From assembly GCF_010093025.1 (NCBI RefSeq), contig NZ_CP048114.1, positions 4,490,842 through 4,554,841 on the forward strand: 64,000 nt of DNA, read 5' to 3'. This document shows positions 26,733-34,762 of this stretch, piece by piece. The notes under the pieces are model-generated. The model searched no databases. It saw nothing but the letters and a program-made list of their open reading frames with translations, and was not told the origin of the DNA. The stretch is from Edaphobacter sp. 12200R-103 (GTDB lineage Bacteria > Acidobacteriota > Terriglobia > Terriglobales > Acidobacteriaceae). The position numbers and the translations under genes are program-made. Within the stretch, counting starts at the first letter, position 1. Every line of letters begins with the position of its first letter.

Positions 26733-27428
26733 ATGAAACCCGCCAGAAAAGCTCTCTGCCGAAGCACGGGTGCGCTCCTATGTCTTGCCTTGCTGGCTGG
26801 TTGTACACGCACCTACTACAAGGCGATGTCTGCCTTTGGCAAAGAGAAGCGCGACATCCTGATTGCTCGGGTCAAGGACTCAAAGAAGGAACAGCAGGAA
26901 ACCAAAGAGCAGATCAAGACCACGATGGAGTCGTTCCAGGAGCTGACAGGATTTCAGGGTGGCCAGCTCGAAAAGAGCTACAAGAAGCTCAACGGCGAGT
27001 ACGAAAAAGCAGCCGATTCGGCAAAGAAGCTCCATGACCGCATCAACTCCATCGATCAGGTGTCAAACGATCTCTTCAAGGAGTGGCAGAAAGAGATTGA
27101 CGGCATGGGGAATCGCAAGCTGAAGCGGCAGTCGGAAGCGATGCTGCGCAGTTCACGTCTGCAGGAAGCCAGTTATCTCAAATCCATGCGCCAGACAGAA
27201 GCCCGGATGACGCCTGTGCTGACAGCCTTCCACGACCAGGTCGTCTTTCTGAAGCACAACCTGAACGCCCGCGCGATTGGTTCCCTGAAGGGAACCTCGA
27301 CGCGTATCTCTACCGACGTGGATGTGCTGCTGACCAGCCTGGATGGCTCGATCGCCCAGGCCGACGCTCTCATCCAGTCCCTGAACTCCCCTGACGATCA
27401 GGACGCAGCACAGCCACCGGCCCGCTAA
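26733..27428 (+). CDS. DUF2959 family lipoprotein
   Basis: 231 aa with a lipobox (LALLAGC, Cys24), so probably a lipid-anchored periplasmic protein. The rest is almost entirely helical and Lys/Glu/Gln-rich (KDSKKEQQETKEQIKTTME, then LEKSYKKLNGEYEKAADSAK), matching DUF2959 and predicting coiled coils. Function unknown. It starts 51 nt after pilC on the same strand and may be co-transcribed with it. Its stop overlaps the end of the convergent hdeD-like gene by 4 nt. Confidence 0.8.
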   Translation: MKPARKALCRSTGALLCLALLAGCTRTYYKAMSAFGKEKRDILIARVKDSKKEQQETKEQIKTTMESFQELTGFQGGQLEKSYKKLNGEYEKAADSAKKLHDRINSIDQVSNDLFKEWQKEIDGMGNRKLKRQSEAMLRSSRLQEASYLKSMRQTEARMTPVLTAFHDQVVFLKHNLNARAIGSLKGTSTRISTDVDVLLTSLDGSIAQADALIQSLNSPDDQDAAQPPAR

Positions 27429-27985
27429 GCCGCTTTCAGGACCTGTCTGGCCCCCATGGAGAGCATCAGGCGGGAGAATCCGCTGAAGAGCATACTGACG
27501 CCGACCAGGGTGCCTACTGCCCATACCGAGCTGAAGGGCCAGTGCCGCCAGATCATGAAAGCCAGCAGCAGCGTGATTGCTCCGTCGAAGAGCAACCAGC
27601 CTGCGCCCGGGCGGGATCGCATCTGGAAAAACGCCAGGACCTCAAAGATGCCTTCAAAGAAGAGGTAGAAGGCCAGCAGGAGCGTCAGCGAGGCCAAACC
27701 GGCAACCGGATGCAGAATAAGATAAACGCCTGCAAAGAGATACGCCAGACCGACCAGAAGCTCCCACAGCCGGGCTCCGGTGTTGTGCCCCTTCCAGGCA
27801 AGGACCAGATGGGTGACTCCGCTGATCATCAGCGCCCAGCCCACAAAGAGCGTCACGCCGATTCCTCCCAGGAAAGGGATCAGAAGAGTGAAGAACCCTG
27901 CCACGATCAGCAGGATACTGAGGACGATCGACCAGTTAATTGCGCGATGGGCGAACTCGTGGATAGAAGTGGCTGCATGGCTCAT
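27425..27985 (-). CDS. HdeD-like (DUF308) membrane protein
   Basis: 186 aa with about six membrane helices in three similar pairs, typical of HdeD/DUF308 proteins: WSIVLSILLIVAGFFTLLIP, GVTLFVGWALMISGVTHLVL and LLVGLAYLFAGVYLILHP. HdeD of E. coli contributes to acid resistance at high cell density, but the biochemical role is unclear. It lies reversed inside an otherwise plus-strand pilus region, which suggests an inserted single gene. Confidence 0.82.
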   Translation of the reverse strand: MSHAATSIHEFAHRAINWSIVLSILLIVAGFFTLLIPFLGGIGVTLFVGWALMISGVTHLVLAWKGHNTGARLWELLVGLAYLFAGVYLILHPVAGLASLTLLLAFYLFFEGIFEVLAFFQMRSRPGAGWLLFDGAITLLLAFMIWRHWPFSSVWAVGTLVGVSMLFSGFSRLMLSMGARQVLKAA

Positions 27986-28215
27986 GATCCAGATTCCTCC
28001 GCAAACTCAGGGTTTCGGTATGGCCTTCTAACAAAGACTGGGAGCCGAATAGTACCATGGAGAAGGTCCACTCCTTCGCGCGTCAGTCCTGCCCTCAAGG
28101 ACACGCGAAGAGTGGATGGTTTGCACTATTTGTTGCAAACAAGATAGTTGAAGTTCTCCAGCCTCGTCCAGTGGTCTTTCAGGTGACGCTTCAACAGCAT
28201 AGGAGTCTTACGGAT

Positions 28216-29850
28216 ATGGCAAATCTTCCGCTGGCGATCCCGGTCACTGACCTGGGCATGGACGAGCTTGAGCACGCCAGGGCGCTCGCGCGAAGATACC
28301 ACGCTGACTTCATCGACCTGAAGAACTTCAAGATCCAGCACGATCTCTTCAAGCGCGTCCCCGTCGACATGATGTTCCGGTACAACTTCGTTCCACTGGA
28401 ACAGGTTGGTTCGCGCCTTGCCATCGCCGTCTCCGATCCCTCGAAGCTGATGGTGCTTGACGAGATCGCCGGCCTTCTCGGAATGCGCCTGCTGACCCGT
28501 GTTGCCACGTTATCGCAGATCAATGAGCTGCTGAAGAAGACCGAGCAGTCGCAGCGAGTGCTGGAAGAGGCCAGCGAAGGGCTTGCCTTCGATGTGCTCT
28601 CGAGTGAGGAGAACGCGGACGAGAATATCTCCATCGAACGGCTGACCAGCGAGGATGACATCTCGCCCATCATCCGCCTCGTGGATACGACCATCTTTAC
28701 CGCTCTTGAGCGTCGCGCCTCCGACATCCATCTTGAGACCTTCGACGATTCGTTGCTGGTCAAGTACCGCATCGACGGCGTCCTGCAGCAGGCGATGGCT
28801 CCCATCGCGCGGGAGCACCATCAAACCATCCTTTCCCGCATCAAGGTCATGAGCGAGCTCGACATCGCAGAGCGCCGCGTCCCCCAGGACGGCCGTTTCC
28901 GCGTTCGCTACAAGGGCCGCCTCATCGACTTCCGCGTTTCCATCATGCCGACGGTCCACGGCGAAAATGCCGTGCTCCGCGTGCTCGACAAAGAGTCGAT
29001 GAGCGAAAAGTTCAAGCAGCTTTCGCTGGACGTCGTAGGCTTCGCCTCGCGCGACCTTGAGCGTTTTCGCCGCTACATCAAAGAGCCCTACGGCATGGTG
29101 CTGGTCACAGGTCCCACCGGCTCCGGAAAGACCACGACTCTCTACGCCGCGCTCAATGAGATCAAAAGCGAAGAAGACAAAATCATCACCATTGAAGATC
29201 CGGTCGAGTACCAGATTCGCGGCATCACGCAGATTCCCGTCAACGAAAAGAAGGGACTCACCTTCGCCCGTGGCCTCCGCTCCATCCTGCGCCACGATCC
29301 TGACAAGATTCTGGTCGGTGAGATCCGTGATGCGGAGACGGCCCAGATCGCGATCAACTCCGCGCTGACCGGACATCTTGTCTTCACCACGGTGCACGCC
29401 AACAACGTGGTGGACGTCCTGGGACGCTTCCTCAACATGGGGGTTGAACCGTATAACTTCGTTTCGGCGCTCAACTGCATCCTTGCGCAGCGGCTTGTGC
29501 GGCAGATCTGCGACTTCTGCGTCCGCGAGGTCCGTTACTCCGACGATGAGATTCTGGCCAGCGGTCTCGACCCCGTCGAGTGGCGGGACTTCCCCTTCCG
29601 CGAAGGTGCAGGCTGCATCGAGTGCGGCGGTACAGGGTACCGCGGACGCTCCGCCATCCACGAGCTGCTTGAGCTCGACGACGAGATTCGTGAGATGCTC
29701 CTCGCCAAGAAGCCAGGAAGCGAGATTCGCAAGAAGGCAAGGGAGAAGGGAATGGCCTTCCTGCGCGATTCGGCGCTCGAGCGCGTCCGCGACGGAATCA
29801 CCACTCTCAAAGAGATCAACAAAGTGACCTTCATTGAGGCAGGACGTTAG
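28216..29850 (+). CDS. pilB: Type IV pilus/type II secretion assembly ATPase (PilB/GspE)
   Basis: Hexameric ATPase that powers pilin assembly. The ATG at 28216 is chosen because AGGAG lies 10 nt upstream and the family N-terminal domain starts here (ARALARRYHADFIDL), giving 544 aa; the frame is open further upstream without similarity. Walker A is GPTGSGKTTTLY (about residue 300). The Asp box is ITIEDPVEYQI, Walker B is ILVGEIRDAETAQIA, and the His box is GHLVFTTVHANN. Two CxxC pairs (CDFC and CIEC) form the GspE-type zinc site near the C-terminus. First gene of pilB-M-N-O-P-pseudopilin. Confidence 0.95.
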   Translation: MANLPLAIPVTDLGMDELEHARALARRYHADFIDLKNFKIQHDLFKRVPVDMMFRYNFVPLEQVGSRLAIAVSDPSKLMVLDEIAGLLGMRLLTRVATLSQINELLKKTEQSQRVLEEASEGLAFDVLSSEENADENISIERLTSEDDISPIIRLVDTTIFTALERRASDIHLETFDDSLLVKYRIDGVLQQAMAPIAREHHQTILSRIKVMSELDIAERRVPQDGRFRVRYKGRLIDFRVSIMPTVHGENAVLRVLDKESMSEKFKQLSLDVVGFASRDLERFRRYIKEPYGMVLVTGPTGSGKTTTLYAALNEIKSEEDKIITIEDPVEYQIRGITQIPVNEKKGLTFARGLRSILRHDPDKILVGEIRDAETAQIAINSALTGHLVFTTVHANNVVDVLGRFLNMGVEPYNFVSALNCILAQRLVRQICDFCVREVRYSDDEILASGLDPVEWRDFPFREGAGCIECGGTGYRGRSAIHELLELDDEIREMLLAKKPGSEIRKKAREKGMAFLRDSALERVRDGITTLKEINKVTFIEAGR

Positions 29851-29898
29851 TCCCAGGACTCCCCCATCAGAAGAAAGAACAAGGTAAGCTGAGACGGA

Positions 29899-30939
29899 AT
29901 GGAGATCTTCCCGAGAAATCTTGGAACGCGGCCCCGGCTTGCAGTAGAGTTGCGGCCGGAAGGCGTTGTTGCGGCCCGTGCTGACGATGCCGCTGGTCTG
30001 TTGACGGCGGTCGCGGCTCAGCCGCTTGAACCTGCCGCGCTTGCTCCGGGACTTCACGCCGGGAATCTGATGGACCGACCCCAGGTTATTGCTGCACTTC
30101 GTTCTACGCTCGATTCTGTAGCCCGTCGCGCCGGAGACCGCGGCCGGCCCATCACTCTCGTCGTCCCCGATGCCGCAGTGCGGGTTCTCCTGCTGGACTT
30201 CGACGCGCTATCGGCTAAACCGGCAGAGGCCCTTGCTGTCATTCGCTTCCGGCTGAAGAAGCTGCTACCCTTCGACAGCGAACACGCTGCCCTCAGCTAC
30301 CAGGTGATGGCAAGCGATAAGAACAGCGTCCGGGTTCTGGCGGTAGCCATGCCGCATGACGTTCTTTCCGAGTACGAGGATGCGGTAGCTGCGGCCGGCT
30401 ACACCGCGGGAGCGGTCCTGCCCAGCACGCTGGCTGCATTGTCCAGCCTTGAAGAACAAAGCGACCCTGTCTTGATGGTCAATACAGGGCATGGCGCCGT
30501 TACCACTGCCATTGCGCACGGCAGCGTGCTTCTTCTGCACCGCTTTCTTGAGCTTGCAGACGATCTGCCGCTCTCTGATGAGCCCGACGACAGCGTGGCC
30601 CTGCCGCTCGACTCCGCTGACGCGCGCATTGCTGCAGAGATATCGATCGAATCGAATGTGGTGGCATCCATCGAGGCGGCCATGGCCGGGCGCGAGATCT
30701 CCCAGGCGGTGAGCGTAGCTGCGGCATACTTTGAAGACATGCTTCGCGTTGAGCCGGACAGGATTCTCTCTGCAGGCACCCTTACGGCAGAGGCGTTGCG
30801 ATCCATCCTTGAAGGAGACAGCTCCATCCCTGTGGATGTGAGGGAGATCGTCGGACCTGAAGGGCTGGCAGCGGATGCTGCGACCGGCACGATCGCTCGA
30901 AGCTGGCTCGCCGGTGTAAGAGGAGCCTTGAGAAACTGA
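29899..30939 (+). CDS. pilM: PilM-like actin-fold pilus assembly protein
   Basis: Cytoplasmic actin-like platform component that binds the N-terminus of PilN. 346 aa. The first subdomain (RPRLAVELRPEGVVAARADD) and the segments ITLVVPDAAVRVLLLDFD and EALAVIRFRLKKLLPFD match the PilM/GspL-type fold, but the first phosphate loop is degenerate compared with Thermus PilM. The start lies 49 nt after pilB. The stop overlaps pilN by one base (TGATG), pointing to translational coupling. Confidence 0.8.
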   Translation: MEIFPRNLGTRPRLAVELRPEGVVAARADDAAGLLTAVAAQPLEPAALAPGLHAGNLMDRPQVIAALRSTLDSVARRAGDRGRPITLVVPDAAVRVLLLDFDALSAKPAEALAVIRFRLKKLLPFDSEHAALSYQVMASDKNSVRVLAVAMPHDVLSEYEDAVAAAGYTAGAVLPSTLAALSSLEEQSDPVLMVNTGHGAVTTAIAHGSVLLLHRFLELADDLPLSDEPDDSVALPLDSADARIAAEISIESNVVASIEAAMAGREISQAVSVAAAYFEDMLRVEPDRILSAGTLTAEALRSILEGDSSIPVDVREIVGPEGLAADAATGTIARSWLAGVRGALRN

Positions 30940-31673
30940 TGAAGATATCCGTCAATCTTGCGAGCCGGCCCTTCATCGAGCTTCGCCCTCTCTACGCAAA
31001 GCTGCGGTTAGCTTTGGTCGGCCTTGCTGCGCTTGCTGTCGTGCTGGGTATCGCGCTTCACTTTCTCGATGCGAAGGCGCGTGACGCCCAGGCGCAGATG
31101 AATGCGCTGAAGGCAAAGACCGAGAGCTATCAGCAGGTACGTCAGCGCAACGAAGCCAGGATGCGTCAGCCCCAGAACATGGCAGTGCTGGAGCGGAGCC
31201 GCTTTCTCAACGATGTCTTTGCCAAAAAGAGCTTCAGCTGGACGGCCGTCTTGATGGATCTTGAGCGGGTGTTGCCTGCCGGGGTTCAGGTCACCAGCAT
31301 CGATCCCGCAACGACAAAATCGGGAGAGGTAAGTATCCGGCTACGGGTCAGCGGCGAACGGGACCGCGCCGTGGAACTCGTGCGTAACCTCGAAAAGTCG
31401 CAGCGCTTCGTTGCTCCCCGCATCTCTGGCGAATCCGCCCAGGCACAGGAGAATGCAGCAGAGCGCGGAGGCCCGCAGGTTCCCGGAGGCGTGGAGTTCG
31501 AGATCTTCAGCGGCTACAATCCACTTCCTGAGACGAAAGCTGAGGGTTCCGAAACCAAAGCACGACGCGAAGAGGCTGCTGGCTCGATAAGGTCCTCCGC
31601 CTCGCATGCTCCAGCCCATGCCGGAGATGTAAAAACCACCTCGCATCGGAAGACTTCAGGAGTGCGGCGCTGA
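30939..31673 (+). CDS. pilN: PilN-like pilus assembly protein
   Basis: 244-aa bitopic inner-membrane protein. The N-terminal cytoplasmic peptide KISVNLASRPFIELRPLYAK replaces the usual INLLP motif that docks on PilM. A membrane helix (LALVGLAALAVVLGIALHF) and a coiled-coil/ferredoxin-like periplasmic domain (VLMDLERVLPAGVQVTSIDP) follow. A Ser/Ala/Lys-rich tail of about 60 residues is unusual. It overlaps pilM and pilO by one base at each end. Confidence 0.8.
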   Translation: MKISVNLASRPFIELRPLYAKLRLALVGLAALAVVLGIALHFLDAKARDAQAQMNALKAKTESYQQVRQRNEARMRQPQNMAVLERSRFLNDVFAKKSFSWTAVLMDLERVLPAGVQVTSIDPATTKSGEVSIRLRVSGERDRAVELVRNLEKSQRFVAPRISGESAQAQENAAERGGPQVPGGVEFEIFSGYNPLPETKAEGSETKARREEAAGSIRSSASHAPAHAGDVKTTSHRKTSGVRR

Positions 31674-32341
31674 TGGCGACAACAACAGGCAAGGCCGGCT
31701 TGAATGAGAGCGTTCGCAGCGCTCTCGAGAACGGCCGTGTCTATGCGACGCGCCTCAACCTCTACTACGCGAGCATCGGGCTGCTCGTGCTCGTCAATCT
31801 TTACCTTCTCGTTCATATCGCCTTCGCGTGGAGTATGGCTAGCAGCCAGAATCCCGCCGCCATTGAGCAGCAGACGGTTGCTTTGAAGGCCGCCGAGATC
31901 GCTACAAAGCCGCTCGAAGGGCTGGATCAAAAGCTCGTCGCCGCGACCAGGGACGCAGACACTTTCTATGACAAGCGTCTCCCGACCTCATACTCTGAGG
32001 TTTTGGCAGAACTTGGCGCGTTGACGAACGAACGCGGCGTCAAGCTCACCCGGGCGCAATACGCTCCTTCTCCCGTCCTGAGCGGCAGCTCCGGCGCCCT
32101 GACGGAGATCCGCATGGACGCCAGCCTGAATGGGGATTACCGTCCGCTCGTTCTCTTCATCAACTCGCTCGAACGCGACAAGATGTTCTTCCTCATCCGC
32201 GGAGTGACCCTGACCGGCCAGCAGAGTGGCACTGTGGGTCTGCGGCTTGCCCTTACGACCTACCTGCGTCCTGCGAACGGCGCTGCGACTGCAAGCGCTC
32301 CGGCCGAATCCGCAACGAAAGATGGGGGGAAATCGCAATGA
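31673..32341 (+). CDS. pilO: PilO-like pilus assembly protein
   Basis: 222-aa bitopic membrane protein. The membrane helix YYASIGLLVLVNLYLLVHIA is followed by a coiled coil and a ferredoxin-like domain (LPTSYSEVLAELGALTNERG, then DGDYRPLVLFINSLERDKMF in modified form as NGDYRPLVLF). PilO pairs with PilN in the alignment subcomplex. Assignment rests on topology and position between the pilN-like and pilP-like genes; sequence identity to model PilO proteins looks low. Its stop overlaps the next ATG (ATGA). Confidence 0.75.
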   Translation: MATTTGKAGLNESVRSALENGRVYATRLNLYYASIGLLVLVNLYLLVHIAFAWSMASSQNPAAIEQQTVALKAAEIATKPLEGLDQKLVAATRDADTFYDKRLPTSYSEVLAELGALTNERGVKLTRAQYAPSPVLSGSSGALTEIRMDASLNGDYRPLVLFINSLERDKMFFLIRGVTLTGQQSGTVGLRLALTTYLRPANGAATASAPAESATKDGGKSQ

Positions 32342-32928
32342 AGATGACTCCCGACACCCAGAAGAAGGCAATCGCCGTCTTCGTCTTTGTTCTACTAGCG
32401 GCTGGTATCCTCTACTACCAGCTCTCTGATTCCACGCCGTCGGCGCGTCCTTCCGCCCCCACGCCTGTCCAGACCACAGTAGTACCCTCCGCTCACCCTG
32501 CTCCTGCAGCCAGAAATGTCGGGAGCGCTTCCACGCAGCTCGATCCTACATTGCACATGAAGGCCATGTTGGTCGCGGAAGGGCTCGTGTACTCCGGGAC
32601 AGGACGCAATATCTTCTCTGCTGCTTCTGCCCCCGTCGATATCCCAAAGCCGATCGCTCCGGCGCGCCCCAAGGCGACCGCTCCCGTCTACACGCCGCCT
32701 CCGGGGCCGCCACCTCCGCCACCCATCGACCTCAAGTTCTTCGGAACGGAGACCTCCTCGACCGGCACACGCAAGGCGTTCCTGCTTCACGGCGAAGACG
32801 TCTTCCTCGCTGCCGATGGCGATATCGTGCAGCGCCGATACAAGATCATCACTGTCTCAGCAAACTCCGTGCTGGTAGAAGATATGGCCAACAACAACCG
32901 CCAGTCGCTTCCGCTCATCTCTCATTAG
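32338..32928 (+). CDS. PilP/GspC-like pilus assembly protein
   Basis: 196 aa. An N-terminal membrane helix (AIAVFVFVLLAAGILYYQL) is followed by Pro/Thr/Ala-rich linkers, including PPPGPPPPPP at about residue 120. The small C-terminal beta domain (IDLKFFGTETSSTGTRKAFL, then GEDVFLAADGDIVQRRYKII) matches the HR domain shared by GspC and PilP, which contacts the secretin. It is membrane-anchored by a helix rather than by lipid as in PilP of proteobacteria, more like GspC. Coupled to pilO by ATGA. Confidence 0.72.
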   Translation: MKMTPDTQKKAIAVFVFVLLAAGILYYQLSDSTPSARPSAPTPVQTTVVPSAHPAPAARNVGSASTQLDPTLHMKAMLVAEGLVYSGTGRNIFSAASAPVDIPKPIAPARPKATAPVYTPPPGPPPPPPIDLKFFGTETSSTGTRKAFLLHGEDVFLAADGDIVQRRYKIITVSANSVLVEDMANNNRQSLPLISH

Positions 32929-32937
32929 AGTTGTCTC

Positions 32938-33927
32938 ATGCAGGTCCATCCTTCACAGAACGGGCGGCAGGGCGAACAGGGATTCATGCTGGTCGGCGCA
33001 ATCGTCCTCATCTTCCTCGTCTTCCTGGCGCTCGGGATAGCGGCCCCCAAGGTCGCGCGCGAATTGCGCCGCGAGCGCGAGGTCGAAGCCGTCCATCGCG
33101 GCGATGAGTACGTGCGCGCCATTCAGCTCTACTACCGTAAGTTTGGCCGTTACCCCGGCACGGTCGATCAGCTCGTAAAGACCTCGAACATCCGCTTTCT
33201 CCGGCAGAAGTACACCGACCCGATGACCGGCAAAGCCGACTGGCGCCTGATCCACCTCGGACAGGCGAAGACGACCGTAAAGGGTTTCTTCGGCCAACCG
33301 CTGGCGGGACTTCCCGGCGCAGCCGGCGGACTCGGCGCGGCGTCATCCATGGTCTCCGGTCAGCCCGGCTCCACCATCGGCGGCTCTTCTTCTGGCGCTG
33401 GCGGCCTTGGCTCCATCGGCGGGTCTGGCCTCTCTGGAGGCTCAAGCTCAGGATTCAGCCTGGGTTCTTCATCGAACACCACGACAGGCCCGGGCTCCAG
33501 TTCGGGCGCATCCTCGGGCACATCTTCGGGAGGCACGGTCTCTTCCGGAGGCTCTGGCTCCTCGGGCGGGATTGGAAGTCAATCTGCCACTAGCTTTTCC
33601 GGCGGAGGCGCGCCCATCGTCGGCGTCGGCAGCTCGCATTCCGGCACCTCCATCACCGTCCTCAACGAACAGACCACCTATCAGACGTGGGAGTTCATCT
33701 ACGATCCCCGCATCGAACAGCTGAAGGCCAAGGCAGCCCTTCTCGGCGGAGGCACAAACTCCACCTTCGGCTCCGGATCGTCCTCCGGTTTTGGATCCAG
33801 CTCCGGTCCGGGGTCCAGCTCTCCTTCGGGCTCCTCACCCGGTTCGGGTATCTTTGGCAACTCGTCCGGAACCAGTTCCTCCGGCTTCGGCTCCGGAAGC
33901 TCGGGAACGTCCTCTCCATCGCACTAA
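32938..33927 (+). CDS. GspG-like pseudopilin with long Ser/Gly-rich tail
   Basis: 329 aa. A prepilin leader (GRQGEQG, cleavage after Gly15) precedes the hydrophobic helix FMLVGAIVLIFLVFLALGIA; mature position 5 is Gly instead of the usual Glu. The helix continues as a charged stalk and a short GspG-like globular part (YVRAIQLYYRKFGRYPGTVD, then YTDPMTGKADWRL). Residues ~125-232 and ~272-329 are extremely Ser/Gly-rich, with a small ordered island between (TYQTWEFIYDPRIEQL). Last gene of the pilus operon, 9 nt after the pilP-like gene. No secretin gene follows in this window. Confidence 0.78.
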   Translation: MQVHPSQNGRQGEQGFMLVGAIVLIFLVFLALGIAAPKVARELRREREVEAVHRGDEYVRAIQLYYRKFGRYPGTVDQLVKTSNIRFLRQKYTDPMTGKADWRLIHLGQAKTTVKGFFGQPLAGLPGAAGGLGAASSMVSGQPGSTIGGSSSGAGGLGSIGGSGLSGGSSSGFSLGSSSNTTTGPGSSSGASSGTSSGGTVSSGGSGSSGGIGSQSATSFSGGGAPIVGVGSSHSGTSITVLNEQTTYQTWEFIYDPRIEQLKAKAALLGGGTNSTFGSGSSSGFGSSSGPGSSSPSGSSPGSGIFGNSSGTSSSGFGSGSSGTSSPSH

Positions 33928-34034
33928 GTGCATCCAGATCTCTGATTCGAGGCCGTTACCGCCTAATTACGTTAGCGCCGATTGGTAGGACATGGCAGTC
34001 GAATCGGATTCACGCTCCTTGCAATTTAAGGGAA

Positions 34035-34172
34035 GTGTCATCCTGAGCGTAGCGCGCAGCGCGGAGTCGAAGGATCTGCGGCGTGGGATGGAGGCTGAGG
34101 CCAGCGGACCGCAGATCCTTCGACTCTACTTCTCGCGATAAGGCCGCGAGAAGCTTCGCTCAGGAGGACACC
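34035..34172. repeat. Large nested hairpin repeat
   Basis: Intergenic element between the pseudopilin gene and hspR (gap 33928-34218). Perfect 17-bp inner arms AGTCGAAGGATCTGCGG (34065-34081) and CCGCAGATCCTTCGACT (34109-34125) are surrounded by outer arms (GTGTCATCCTGAGCG and CGCTCAGGAGGACAC) with small mismatches. Within the right half a smaller hairpin, TCTCGCG...CGCGAGA, also forms. Probably a dispersed REP-like element; it may also stop transcription of the pilus operon. Confidence 0.75.
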
Positions 34173-34218
34173 TTCGAAAAAGAGTCTTGGAAGAAATTAG
34201 CCTGGCGACGGGCAGACC

Positions 34219-34635
34219 CTATTCAAACGACCCGGTCTTCTTTTTCCTCGTCGTTGGTGGCGGCGAAACAACCACAGGGGGACGCATCGGCACGAGGCCC
34301 GCCGGAGTAGCACTCTGCTGCATGTGTGACAGCATCTCCGTCCGAACGTAATCCACAAAGCCCTGCATCTGCCGGTTCATCTCCTCCATCCGCTCGCGCA
34401 TCTGCAGAATCACGGCGATTCCTGCGATATTCACGCCAAGGTCACGCGCAAGGTTCAGGATGAACTCCAACCTCTCCAGGTCCTCATCGGTATAAAGCCG
34501 CGTATTGCCCTCGCTCCGCGAAGGGCGCAAAAGCCCTTCGCGTTCATAAAGCCGCAACGTCTGGGGATGAATCTGGTACATCTCAGCGACGGCCGAAATC
34601 ATATATGCGCCTTTGCTTTTACGCTTTGTTGCCAT
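34219..34635 (-). CDS. hspR: MerR-family heat-shock repressor HspR
   Basis: 138 aa. The MerR-type winged helix starts near residue 10: YMISAVAEMYQIHPQTLRLY, then EREGLLRPSRSEGNTRLYTD, followed by the DLERLEFILNLARDLGVNIA dimerisation helix. This is the pattern of HspR, which represses dnaK-type operons by binding HAIR sites with DnaK as co-repressor. A dnaK promoter with a HAIR-like site lies in this window (40593-40623). The C-terminus is Pro/Lys-rich. It is not in the same operon as dnaK or dnaJ. I see no HAIR site in its own upstream region. Confidence 0.87.
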   Translation of the reverse strand: MATKRKSKGAYMISAVAEMYQIHPQTLRLYEREGLLRPSRSEGNTRLYTDEDLERLEFILNLARDLGVNIAGIAVILQMRERMEEMNRQMQGFVDYVRTEMLSHMQQSATPAGLVPMRPPVVVSPPPTTRKKKTGSFE

Positions 34636-34762
34636 TGGCTTCGCCTCGTCTCTCTGTCTCGAATCTTTTCTTAGGAAAAGTCTAGCCTGAGGGTCTCAAT
34701 CCGCGTCAAAGAATTTTAACCGCTACCGGTGTCGAATCTCGTTGCAACTGGACTCTATCTCT

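Noticed and set aside
28510..30057. 515-codon minus-strand open frame opposite pilB
   Set aside because: Mirrors the pilB codon bias, has no recognisable domain, and pilB shows all ATPase motifs.
32938..33927. Ser/Gly-rich tail considered as a tandem DNA repeat or CRISPR-like array
   Set aside because: The DNA words vary by codon choice, no constant-length repeat/spacer pattern exists, and the reading frame stays open with a valid prepilin leader.
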